Shown here piece after piece: positions 11,976 to 21,869 of a stretch of DNA of 64,000 bases. This DNA comes from Adiantum capillus-veneris (taxonomy: Eukaryota; Streptophyta; Polypodiopsida; Polypodiales; Pteridaceae): assembly GCA_014529385.2 (NCBI GenBank), contig CM043958.1, forward strand, positions 80,198,025 to 80,262,024, read 5' to 3'. A model generated the notes under the pieces. It was given only the letters and a program-made list of their open reading frames with translations, searched no databases and was not told the origin of the DNA. Numbering within the stretch: the first letter of the stretch is position 1; each line of letters starts with the position of its first letter. The position numbers were made by a program, and so were the translations under genes.

Positions 11976-12117
11976 TAATTGTATGCCTTGCATCCATCTA
12001 GCATCTTCAAAAGGATAGCTCTTAAACTTAATAAGATACCATCGGATAATCGTACCACCTCTCAATACCTTGTCTTCATGTTGGAGAATGGATTCACTCT
12101 GTAGCACCTCTTCTTAG
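11976..12117 (-). pseudogene. Chromodomain at the integrase C-terminus of element A
   Basis: On the minus strand this stretch reads openly for about 46 residues with the chromodomain pattern ESILQHEDKVLR, then WYLIKFKSYPFEDARWM. Chromodomains at the integrase C-terminus define chromoviruses and are thought to steer insertion into chromatin by binding histone marks. The linker to the integrase core (12120-12480) is broken by several stops, so no intact protein is made here. Confidence 0.7.
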
Positions 12118-12484
12118 TCCTCAATCTCCCCGGTGGGTCTTCAATAGTTGGTTCTTGAGGTGGCTCTCCTTTGTAAGTCTTTAGTAGGCTCACAAGGAAA
12201 GCATTGTGTATGAGCTAATGATTGGGCAGATTGAGTTGATAAGTCATCTCATTGATTGGTCTAAGAATCTGGAAGGGACCATAGAACCTTTTTGCTAACT
12301 TAGCGTAGTACTTTTGATGTCCCGTAGGATTCTTGCCCGTCATGTGCATTTATCAAGCCTTGGGAAATTTAAGCAAGACCCAATCATTTTCTTTAAAGGC
12401 TTGGTCTCTTCTGTGCTTATTAGCAGTAGCCTTTTTCCTTTGCTGTGAGATAGACATAACATCCTTTATCTTTTGGAAAGATTC

Positions 12485-13501
12485 TTATAGGTCTCGGCTA
12501 TACTCATCTACAATGAAGATCTTCCCGTGTACCTTAAGTAGCAAGGGACTTTTGGATCTTCCATCCATTAGCTTGAAAGGTGACTTTCTCATGGAGGTAT
12601 GTATAGTATTATTGTAGGCATACTCCACTAAGGGTAAGTACTTCTCCCATTGGGACCTTTGATCTAATTCCGTTACGTAGGCTTTTAGTAGATCAAGAAT
12701 TGCTAGGTTAGCTATTTCACTTTGGCCATCCCTTTGCGGGTGATAGGCCGAAGAGAAGATTAGCCTTGTCCCTAAATTCTCAAAGAGACCCTTCCAAAAA
12801 TTCCTGGTCATTCTAGGATCTCTATCCAACACTATGGGCATCGGAAAGCCATGGTACTTGAAGATTTGTGATATGAAGAGGGTTGCCATTTGATGGGCTT
12901 TGATAGTCTTTTTAACAGATATAAAATGAGCTTGTTTACTCAACCTGTCTATTACCGTCCATATTCTTGTATTCCCATGGATAGACTTAGGCACTCCAAT
13001 GATAAAATCCATGGATATGCTCTCCCATGGTGAATTAGGGATTGGCAAAGGTTGAAGCAATCCAGGTTGCTTCCCTCTATCAAACTTTGTCTTTTGGCAT
13101 ACCACACATTTAGAAACATACTCTTGTATGTTTGCTTTCATGGCAGGCCAATAGAAATATTTTTATATCCCTTCTAGGGTAGACTGAATCCCTCTATGCC
13201 CCACATAAGGAGGAGCATGAGATTCATACATTACTTTCTCATGTAGTGAGTTAGTAACGTATAATCTATTACCATAGAGAAGATAACCATCTTGTAAGGT
13301 AAATGGTTCTTCTTTCTTCCCTAGTGCAAGGGCTGAAATCACATCTCTAAAATCGGAATCAATAGTGTACTCATCTATCACAGAAGATAGATCATTGTGA
13401 GTTGCTATGGAAACCGCATTCACTCTTGGCCGTCTTGAGAGCGCATCAGCTACTTGGTTACGCTTGCCAGCAATGTGAGCAATATGAAAATGAAATTGCA
13501 A
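12485..13501 (-). pseudogene. Integrase of element A
   Basis: Zinc-binding HHCC region (HAPPYVGHRGI, then KCVVCQK) and DDE core: MDFIIGVPK, an Asp in VLDRDPRM, and HPQRDGQSE. The two frames (13501-13163 and 13141-12485) are in the same register, separated by a stop at GI*KYF. Reading ends early at 12485, before the chromodomain linker. It would insert the cDNA into host DNA; this copy is broken by the stop and by later stops. Confidence 0.8.
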
Positions 13502-13543
13502 AAGGAAATTTTCCCACCTTATTTGTTTGTCGGAGAGCTTGGT

Positions 13544-14104
13544 CTACATCATGAAGTACTTAAGGCATTGGTGATCCGTCCGCAGAATGAAAGGAGTCCC
13601 CAATAAGTAGTTCTTCCACGAGTCTAAGGCATGTAGAACTGTGACGAGTTTCTTTTCATATATGCCTAGAGATTGCTCAACAGGGTTGAGCCTTTGACTT
13701 TTATAGGCTATGACATGCCCGTCTTGGAGCAAAAAAGCTCTAAGGAAATCACCACAAGTGTCACATTGGACCTCAAATGGCCTCGAGAGATCCGGTAGTG
13801 TAATCACATGTTGAGAGATAAGCTTTTCTTTAAGCTTTTTGAAAGCATTGTTCTCATTTGGACACCGTGTATACCTAATGTTTTTCTTTGTTAGGTCATG
13901 TAATGGTCCCGCGATTTGTGAGAAATTTTCTATGAAGCATCTATAGTATGCACACATACCTATAAAGCTTCTTAGTTCATGAAGATTCCTTGGAGTAGGC
14001 CATCCTTTTATTCCCTCTAGCTTTGATGGATCCATTTGGATGCCATCTTGAGAGGTAATGTGACCTAAATACTGAATCTCTTGTAAGAAAAACTCACTTT
14101 ACTC
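13544..14104 (-). pseudogene. Truncated RT plus RNase H of element A (palm deleted)
   Basis: Only the RT thumb (LRSFIGMCAYYRCFIENF) and the RNase H domain (FEVQCDTCGDFLRAFLLQ, then TDHQCLKYF) remain. By comparison with element C, the fingers and palm, including the F[FV]DD box, should lie between the protease and position 14104. About 0.75 kb is missing, and protease tail text runs straight into the thumb near 14104. The element cannot make cDNA by itself. Confidence 0.8.
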
Positions 14105-14500
14105 TTGATTAATATAAAGTTTATAGAGCTCTTTATTGACTTATTGAAAACTTGTGTATGTACAATGCGTATGGTGTTACCCAACTCCTTAGCATCTATG
14201 TACATATCTTTTTCCTTGAACCTAAAGTAGATCTGCCTTTCAGGGAATTTAACATTGGCAACCATGCAATCAAACCATGGTGCCCCTAGGATTACATCCT
14301 CATGCTTGAGAGGAGAGATAAAGAAGTCCTCTTTGTCCACATAGCTTTAGACATGGAGCCTCAATTTCCAAATTAAGGGAGTGTATGAAGCTTCTTGCCC
14401 CTTGAAAGCACCATCGATGGGTAGGACATCTCCCATATCATAGGCTTTGATGCCTAGCTTGGTGTCCAACTCTGTGGATATGAAATTGTGAGTAGAACCA
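14105..14500 (-). pseudogene. Aspartic protease region of element A
   Basis: Active-site pattern FDPGSTHNFIS, followed by KHEDVILGAPWFDC. A stop at 14344-14346 divides it into frames 14347-14898 and 14065-14340. Retroviral-type protease that would cut the polyprotein; broken here. Confidence 0.75.
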
Positions 14501-15015
14501 GGGTCAAAGAGAATAAAATCATCATGTTCTCTTACATTTCCCCAAGCATGGCATAGAGGAGATCCTTTGTGGTGAGCTTCCTCTTCTTGGATTTCAACCA
14601 ACGTAGCTCTAGGAGGCTCATTTCTTGTATTCTTGAGGAGACAAGCACGATAGGCATGCCCTTGCTCCCCGCACTTGAAATAGTGGTTATCTTTACGATA
14701 GTGCTCAAGCTCTTTAGGAGAAAGTTTATTTTTTCCTTTACAAACTCCCTTCTCCTTAGCTTTGTTGGTGTTGGTGTTGCCTTTAGGAGACTTTTGGACA
14801 TTGTCCTTCCTCTTAGGTTCATTGTTACGGTCCTTGTTCTTCATGGGCTTAAGATTTCTCTTAGCCCCTAGTTGGAAATTGATCCATGAAGCCACCATGG
14901 TATGGTGTATGAACGAAGATATGGTGCGTGGCCTTTGGGAGTGACATACTCCGCCATATCTTTAGCTAGACCCGTACACAAATTATTATTTTTTGCTCTC
15001 CAAAATCCATCTTTT
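14501..15015 (-). pseudogene. C-terminal gag of element A (zinc knuckle damaged)
   Basis: Basic linker and nucleocapsid knuckle YFKCGEQGHAYRAC, where the first Cys of the CX2CX4HX4C knuckle has become Tyr. The upstream gag is cut at 15015 by the Copia insertion (duplication CTTTT at 15011-15015) and resumes at 31494. Confidence 0.8.
15011..15015 (+). repeat. Target-site duplication of the Copia element (left)
   Basis: CTTTT, repeated exactly at 31489-31493 directly after the 3' LTR. A 5-bp duplication is standard for Copia integration. Confidence 0.9.
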
Positions 15016-15337
15016 TGTTGAGATGTCGAGCTCTACACCTTGAGCTGGCATCCACTACGGGTCTTGGCCACTTATGGCATTTACTCACAGGCGCGTTAGG
15101 TGACCGACACGGAGGATCTCTGCCAGTGATTCTACAGCTGGACTACACTTATAGTGCAAGCCTAGTACGCTTCTAGCGAGTTCACACTTAGTGACCGCAT
15201 GTACATATGTGCTACTTTTCAGCTTTAGCACTTAGTCATTTTGTACTCTCTTTTCTGTGAAGAAGAAGAAGAAGCTTTCCATCTCTGTGTTCTTTGTGCT
15301 TGTCTAGTGTAGCTCTCTTGTATCCTCATTCTTTACA
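15016..15337 (+). mobile_element. 5' LTR of the Copia element
   Basis: 322 bp, TG...CA, identical in length to the 3' LTR. It begins TGTTGAGATGTCGAGCTC and ends CTCATTCTTTACA, directly before the PBS. Confidence 0.93.
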
Positions 15338-15350
15338 TGGTATCAGAGCC
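15338..15350 (+). promoter_or_regulatory. Primer-binding site of the Copia element
   Basis: TGGTATCAGAGCC is complementary to the 3' end of plant initiator tRNA-Met, the usual Copia primer. It abuts the LTR without a gap. Confidence 0.9.
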
Positions 15351-15589
15351 TGGTGCAAGCAAGAGAGGTTAAGAGAGCAAGAGCATCACAATCCCTTCAT
15401 TCGCACAAGTTTCTGAACAGGTCTCCAAAGTGCAGTATACAGAGATTTATTGTACAAGTACAGTGGTTGTATGTATGCTTGATTGTGGACACTCGTTGAG
15501 TGTAGAAAGCGTTACAGGTACCACGATAGCAGGTTCAGCAGATTTGCAGGTTTTTACAGATTGCAGCTATTTTGTCTTAGTGCTTCAAG

Positions 15590-16540
15590 ATGTCTGACGG
15601 TTTCAGTCAAATTGTTACTGAGAAGCTTGAGAAAAATAACTACCCTGCATGGAAGTTCAGAATAACAAATTTCCTAAAAGGAAAAGGTTATTGGGACTAT
15701 GTAGAAGGAGACAATGAAAAGGAACCAGAGATTCCCAAGGCAAATGCTACAGCAGAACAAAGGAAAGCTTTGAGGGACTGGCAACAAGGCCAGAGCAAAG
15801 TGATGTATTGGCTTTCTATGGAGAAACTTAGGCAGAGTGTTCGAGGTGAACACCAAGGCCAGGAAGCTTCAACTAAAGTCGGAGCTAAATCAGGTTAAGA
15901 GGAACAACCTCTCAATCAATGATTATGCCTTGAAGATCAAGAGTATCATTGAGGCTCTTGGATCTATTAAAGTCTTAGTGGAAGACGATGACATTGTCCG
16001 TGCATGCTTGGATGGTCTAGGGGATGAGTATGTACATTTTAGGTCTTCCATGAATACAAGAGACGACATCCGCGTGTTCCAAGATTTGATTTCTATGCTT
16101 ATTCTTGAGGAGAATAACCTTGACACATCTTCCTCTCATGGCAGAAATAATTCTAAACAGGCCTTCTATTCTAACTCCAACAGAGGTAGAGGTAGAGGTC
16201 GTGGTCGAGGCCCAAGGGGTTGCAGGGGCCAATTTCTGGAGGGTCAATCAAATCAAAACAATACAAATGGCAGGGGAAACCAGTCTCAAGGCAGGGGGAG
16301 TCAAAGAGGTCGTGGTGCAGGATCAAGTAGGCAGCAACATACTCCAGATAGCAGAGAATGTTGGACTTGTGGTGAAAGAGGTCATATGTCACGTGACTGT
16401 CCAAAGGGAAAAGCAAGTGGAAAGAGAGAACAGGGCAACTATGCATCTACTAGCAGAGATGCAGATGGCAGCAAAAACGAGCGCATGTTTGTTATGCAGC
16501 ATGTAATGAATACAATGACTGCAGAGAATTCCACCCAAGA
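15590..16540 (+). pseudogene. Copia gag
   Basis: Starts MSDGFSQIVTEKLEKNNYPAW (initial part of the frame 15590-15898), the Copia gag N-terminus with its N-Y-x-x-W motif. The frame changes near 15830, where some sequence appears lost, and continues from 15837. An RGRGRGRG-rich stretch precedes an intact CCHC knuckle, CWTCGERGHMSRDC (about 16360-16402). Gag would form the particle and bind RNA; the frameshift makes this copy defective. Confidence 0.85.
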
Positions 16541-16960
16541 TGATGTTTGGTATGTGGATTCAAGTGCCTCTAATCACATGACGTCTCGTGGAGAGTGGTT
16601 TAGAGATATGCGCAAACCAGATGTGTTAGGCTATGTGCAGACAGGAGATGACACAGCTCACCCCATTGCTCATGTAGGGGACATACCTCTAAATACGAAG
16701 AGTGGGAAATCAAAGTACTTAGCAGATGTACTTCATGTCCCAAATATTACAAAGAATCTTGTTTCTGATGGACAAATGGTTGAGCAAGGTTTGCAGGTTC
16801 GCTTCAATCCAAATGGCTGTTATGTAGAAGATTTCCAGAATGGCTGTAAGCTGATCACAGAGGGCAAATGTGTGGGCAGAATGTTTACGCTGAATGTAGA
16901 CATGCCTGAGGTAAAAGCTGCATTATTTGCACAGGGCACAGGTGTTGTGGCTGATGTTGA
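16541..16960 (+). pseudogene. Copia protease region
   Basis: WYVDSSASNHMTSRGEWF corresponds to the Copia protease active site, usually D-S-G; the Gly is Ser here. It continues in frame from gag towards the GAG-pre-integrase motif (VWHKRIGHVNEHRL). Confidence 0.75.
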
Positions 16961-17904
16961 CGTTTGGCACAAACGCATTGGCCATGTCAATGAGCATAGA
17001 TTGCGCAGCATGCAATCAAAATAGATTGTAAAAGGTTTTCCCAAATTCAAGGTGGATGGTATGCATAAAGTGTGTGCAGCATGCCAGTTTGGAAAATAGT
17101 CAAAGGGCTCATTTCCACATGAGTGCAATGTATGTAAAAAGCCACTTGAGGTGGTGCACACAGATTTTTGGGGTCCAACCGATACTACAAGTATACATGG
17201 TTGCAAGTATTATGTCTCTTTTTGATGACCATACAACGAAAGTATGGGTCTACTTCATGCATAACAAAAGTGAAGTGTTTGGTCACTTTCAAGACTTCAA
17301 AGTCATGATTGAGAAGGAGACAGGTATGCAAATCAAGACATTGAGGTCAGATGGAGGGGGAGAGTACTTCTCCAATGATTTTTCAGATTTTCTGTGAATG
17401 CATGGTATACGTAGGCAGTTTACATGCAGATATACTCCACAGCAAAATGGGGTCGTAGAAAGGAAAAACAGGCACATTGCAGAGGTTGCACGTGCATTGA
17501 TGAATGAGAAGAACATGCCTCATCATTTCTGGGCTGAAGCCGTAAATACAGCTGTGTACATTATGAACAGGACACCTACAGCTGCGGTGCATGATGTAAC
17601 ACCTGAGGAAAAGTTTACAGGTACAAAGCCTGATTTGGCACACTTGAAAGTGTTTGGCTTCATAGCTTACGTGCATGTACCAGATGAGTTGCGTAGGAAA
17701 TTGGATCCTAAAGCAAAGAAATGTATTCTTGTGGGATATTCCCTTGAACAAAAGGGGTATAGGTGCTACAATCCTACTACACGAGAATTACGAGTGAGCA
17801 GAGATGTAGTCTTTGATGAGATGAGCAGCTGGTATAGTAATGCACATGGCACTATTGGGGCTGATGTAAAAGATGATGTGGCTATACAAAATGTGAGGCC
17901 ATAG
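16961..17904 (+). pseudogene. Copia integrase
   Basis: HKRIGH begins the HHCC zinc region, with the Cys pair at about 17077-17090. Core residues are Asp in VHTDFWGP, Asp in RSDGGGEYFS and Glu in PQQNGVVERKN. In-frame or frame-breaking stops occur at 17022-17024, near 17098 and at 17395-17397 (TGA), so the polyprotein is not made. The C-terminal Copia landmark HLKVFGFIAYVHVP is present. Confidence 0.85.
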
Positions 17905-17913
17905 TCACAGGTT

Positions 17914-18898
17914 TTGAGTGGACCACAAGAGTCCTCTTCTCGTGGCTCTGTTGAGAAACCATGGAATGGTAGACTACGTACGCAGGTTACTCCACCAACA
18001 GGTACAGGGAATGTATCACGAAAAGTAAAGGAAAAGGTTGATGAACCTCCCTTTATGGCTGATGCATCATCAAGTTTTTCACATGTAGACATGGATTCAG
18101 ATGGTTATGAACAAAGTCTTGATGAGGAATTTGGAATTCCGGCTGTCAAGACACCTGGTGTAAGGAAAGTACAAGAAGATGCTAGAGGGCAAACGAGTGA
18201 CCCAGGACGGCGCAGATCTAATAGAGTCAGAAATCCAGTTCAGAAATTGACTTATGATGGGTATCTAGCGCATCACCAAGCCTACATGGCTAAGGTGATA
18301 CAGGATGTGGAGCCCACATGTTTTGAGGATGCAGTTGGAAATGTGCATTGGGATGATGCAATGAATGAAGAGATGGCTGCATTGGAAGCAAACGACACAT
18401 GGGAGTTGGTGCCATTGCCAAGTGGCAAGAACGCTATTGACTGTAAATGGGTGTATAAAACCAAGCATAAAGCTGACGGTAACATTGAGCGTCACGAGGC
18501 AAGGCTGGTCGCAAAGGGTTATGCACAGACGTATGGCATAGACTATGAGGAGACCTTTGCTCCAGTGGCAAAGATGACGACTGTGAGAGCTGTCATAGCA
18601 GTGGGTGCATCTAGAGGATGGATTATGCATCAAATGGATGTAAAGAATGCCTTCTTGAATGGTGAGTTGCAAGAGGAAGTGTATATGGATCAGCCACCTG
18701 GTTATGTCGATCCAGGTTACCCAGATTATGTATGCAGACTTCTCAAAGCTTTGTATGGTTTGAAGCAGGGCTCTAGAGCATGGTATGACAGGATTGCCAA
18801 GTATCTTGTCAGTATTGGTTTTAGGAGAGCTCATGCTGATCATTCACTCTATGTACGTGAGAGTGATGTGGGGATTGTGGTCATTACCATATATGTAG
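17914..18898 (+). pseudogene. Copia reverse transcriptase, N-terminal part, cut inside YVDD
   Basis: Typical Copia RT: DCKWVYKTKHKADG, ARLVAKGYAQTYGIDY, HQMDVKNAFLNGEL and LKALYGLKQGSRAWYD. The last codons are I-Y-V followed by a single G; element B begins at 18899 and the interrupted Asp codon resumes at 30215. The break is therefore inside the first catalytic Asp codon of YVDD. A stop at 17902-17904 separates it from the integrase frame. Confidence 0.92.
18895..18898 (+). repeat. Target-site duplication of element B (left)
   Basis: GTAG, repeated at 30211-30214. Excising B with one copy restores the Copia frame exactly. The duplication is 4 bp, not the 5 bp usual for Ty3/gypsy elements. 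Confidence 0.88.
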
Positions 18899-19159
18899 TG
18901 AGGCGGTCCGGGGCAGGCAACAAGAAGAGCAACCCCTAGACACCCTTCAAGGCTCCCGTGCTGCTCAATGGGGCTGGGGCACAACACAACACAAACCAGA
19001 ACAACAAACCCACAGCCAAATCCCAACTACACAAGGGGCACCACCTAGTTTAAGAGCGAACTAGGACGCAAAAGAGGAGAATCGTTAGAGCAACCCACAA
19101 ACAAGCAAGGAATTTACACTAACCCTAACACCAATGGAACACTCTCCCACACACTAAAA

Positions 19160-19205
<46 letters not shown>

Positions 19206-21583
19206 TGCTCGGGCTGCTTTGAAACGTATCGGCAATGATCAAGCAAACACAACTATATATTTAAGAAAGAGAGAGAAAGGGGGAGGGGGTGCTTGTTGCA
19301 TTAATACCTTCTTACAAATCTGTCATGACAAATCAAAGTGAGATTAGTATTTGTTCAACATAGCTTGCGTAAATTTCACCATAACACATCACAAAAAAAA
19401 CCACCCCAATCACTGTCTTAAAGCCAGGGGAGTCCTCTCCACCCTGTCGCCCTCTTACAGTATGTGGGATTTATGGCTAGATTGATGACAACACCAGAGA
19501 CAAGCTATCAAGAACTTAACAAAAAACACCAAGACACTTACGCATCATTGTTGTCCATTACTTCACGTTGGAAGGGAGACAAAGTATCCAAGCTTAGTCC
19601 AAATCCACCCTCCTTGATTCAGCAAATGTTGGGCTTACACTAGTAGGAGAAATGATAGATTTCCTACTCTCAATTGAATGATCACTCTCTCTCTTACAAT
19701 GGCATAGAGTTCCCTTGCTAATCTCCTATTACAACACATGCACATGCATAAGACAATGAGCTTCCACTCAAGAGCTCCTTCTAGAGAGGTTGAGCTTGGC
19801 TTCTCAAGCTATAGCATAGTGCTCTTGCTTATGGCTCCCCCCTTTTGTGCTAGCTACACCCTCCTTTTATAGCAATTTTGAAGGCTAGGGTTACTCCTCT
19901 AACCATGGTTGGGTTAGATTTTCCGCAATTTATCTAATTTCTTTTGCTTGGAATTATCAAGAAGTTGGTGGGGAAAGAGAGAGGAGAGAAATGGAGGTGA
20001 TAGGACTTTTCATAGTGGGTTAGTGTTAGTAGAGTTAGTATTAATTTACAAATGGAATTGGATATTTACAATGGGAGTATCCATGTAGGATACAAATAAG
20101 GAAGAAAAACTCTTAAGAGGTAAGAAAAGGTGGATTTCTTACAAGGTTGATGCTCCAAGTGTCTTGAGTAGGGCCAATTTTTGACGCTTGTTGACGGTCC
20201 ACTAGCTTTGACGATACATTTTTTCTCCACTCTTGACCTTCCTTGAGAGACAAGGTAATTGAAGCTGAGTAATCAACCACCATGATGCTGTCTTTTAAGA
20301 GAAGAGGCTGAATTTTGTGGTTTTTTTGATAGATATGGGTAAATTGGAGGAGGAAAAATGAGACTAGGTGGTCAATTTTGGAATGGAATTGTGTGTGAGA
20401 GGTATGAGTTCACCATGGTTTCTCTTATTCTTCAAGGTTGAGGAGAAGGTGAGTAGGGTGCAGAGAGGAGGGGTGAGAGAGGTGGGGATGATGAGTGGAG
20501 AAGTGTGTGTGAAAGAGGAAAATGATAAAGTGGAAGAGAGAGTGTGGCTGCATAGCATGGGAAAATTGGGTTCCACTAATAAAATCGTAGCTCACAGCTC
20601 GTAGCTCAAAAAAATATGAAAAAATTTGAGGCAAAAGTTCAGGCCACGAGCTACAACTTTTGTTTGTATCACCTTTTCAAATTCGGAGAGCAAGTGAACT
20701 TTAAAAATTCATCAAAACCGACCGTTTTTTTCCACTGCACAAGGTCCTTGTGGGATCCTTCTTTGGATGATTCTTTTGAATACCTCCAAGAGTGAGCCCT
20801 CCATAGTGCATGTATGCATGCCACCTACCCTTGACCTTATTTGGTAGGTCTATAATTGAAGATATTGTTGAGAGCATGATATAAGTGAATAGTACAACTA
20901 AGAATATCAAATATTGAGGGGTCTAAAAAATATATGTACATGTCAATAATATAGGTGGAAAAAATATAAAAGGGTCAAAATAAATCTCTCTCATCATAAG
21001 TCTATCGTAAAAAATGAATATTTTTGATGGTCTAATTTATGAGAGTAATAGAGAATAGATGTAGGAAGGAAAAAAATAAAATCACAATAGTGAAAAAATA
21101 TACACATAAATAGAACTAGTTTTTTTGGATTTTTGTTGGGGTGGAGTTATACCAAATATAAGAGAAGCTTACATGAAAATATTTCTATATGGAATAAAGA
21201 GTATGAAAAATGGTAAGAAAAAATTGTGGTAATGGTGAGGCAATGTACAGAGCATAAATAACACACACCTAGGTAGAAATATTTAAATAAATACCAAAAT
21301 AATTATGAAAAAACTTTTATTTAGGCCCTATATACAAAGAAATATTTACATACGCATGGGCCATAATATACTTATATTTTTTATTTTATTTTTATTTTTT
21401 TGGCTCAACTAGCCCAATGACTAGCTAATTGAGGGTTGTTTAAGAAGATATGGAAAAAGTCCCGTGACTCACGCACGCCTATGTACAGTGAAATGGTAGG
21501 GATAGCCACAGTGTTTGGGTGATTTTGGTAGGGTGAGGTAACTCACTGTGGCAATTACAATGATAGCCGAAAAACGGCTATCA
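18899..21583 (-). mobile_element. 3' LTR of element B
   Basis: 2685 bp. On the minus strand it starts TGATAGCCG (21583) and ends GGACCGCCTCA (18899). It contains a (GA)n run at about 19164-19201. ORFs inside it (20364-20634, 20701-20910) recur in the other LTR only because the LTR is duplicated, and they show no protein motif. Confidence 0.93.
21505..21583 (-). other. Two stacked hairpins at the LTR terminus of element B
   Basis: The outermost 23 bp (21561-21583) form a perfect 9-bp inverted repeat, TGATAGCCG and CGGCTATCA, around five T. Just inside, GCCACAGTG (21505-21513) and CACTGTGGC (21544-21552) form a second perfect 9-bp stem. Both recur in the other LTR (outer one at 30188-30210). 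Confidence 0.85.
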
Positions 21584-21600
21584 TTAGCCCTCCCCCTGGA
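21584..21600 (-). promoter_or_regulatory. Polypurine tract of element B
   Basis: On the minus strand the bases before the LTR read CAGGGGGAGGGCTAA, then TGATAGCC. Purine-rich and adjacent to the 3' LTR, as expected for plus-strand priming. Confidence 0.75.
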
Positions 21601-21611
21601 TGATGGTATAT

Positions 21612-21869
21612 TCATGTACCATCATAGAGCATCTTTTCCAAAGAGAGTGCTTCAGAGTCCTTGACGAGATTTTTATTGTTTGGCCCCTCAGAATTTTGGC
21701 TAGAGTTATACTCATGCTTCATGTAACAATACTTACATGAGACAGTGGCCTTTTGATAGATCTTTGGTAGATCCTTTGGTAGAAGGCGACTCAAATAGGG
21801 CTTCAAGCGATACCCGTTTACTTTCCTGGAGTGCTCTTTACCATTCAAGTCCATAAGCTGATAGTATCT
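21612..21869 (-). pseudogene. C-terminal tail of element B pol, beyond an in-frame TGA
   Basis: After the TGA at 21870-21872 the same frame runs on for about 85 codons, with RYYQLMDLNGKEH and NGYRLKPYL. These resemble the usual end of Tat-type pol, where the residue before RYY is commonly Gly; one base change from GGA would give TGA. The tail is therefore probably part of the ancestral protein. Loss of this tail may or may not matter to the integrase. Confidence 0.6.

Noticed and set aside
12333-12617. Plus-strand ORF over element A integrase, and similar plus-strand ORFs at 14569-14944
   Set aside because: Antisense shadows of the minus-strand pol and gag.
15338-15350. tRNA gene signal near TGGTATCAGAGCC (also 59305 and 33018)
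   Set aside because: This is a primer-binding site next to an LTR, complementary to a tRNA end; no cloverleaf is present.
20364-20910. Identical small ORFs at 20364-20910 and 28992-29538 as duplicated genes
   Set aside because: They lie in the two LTRs of element B, so identity follows from LTR duplication. They overlap on both strands and have no motif.
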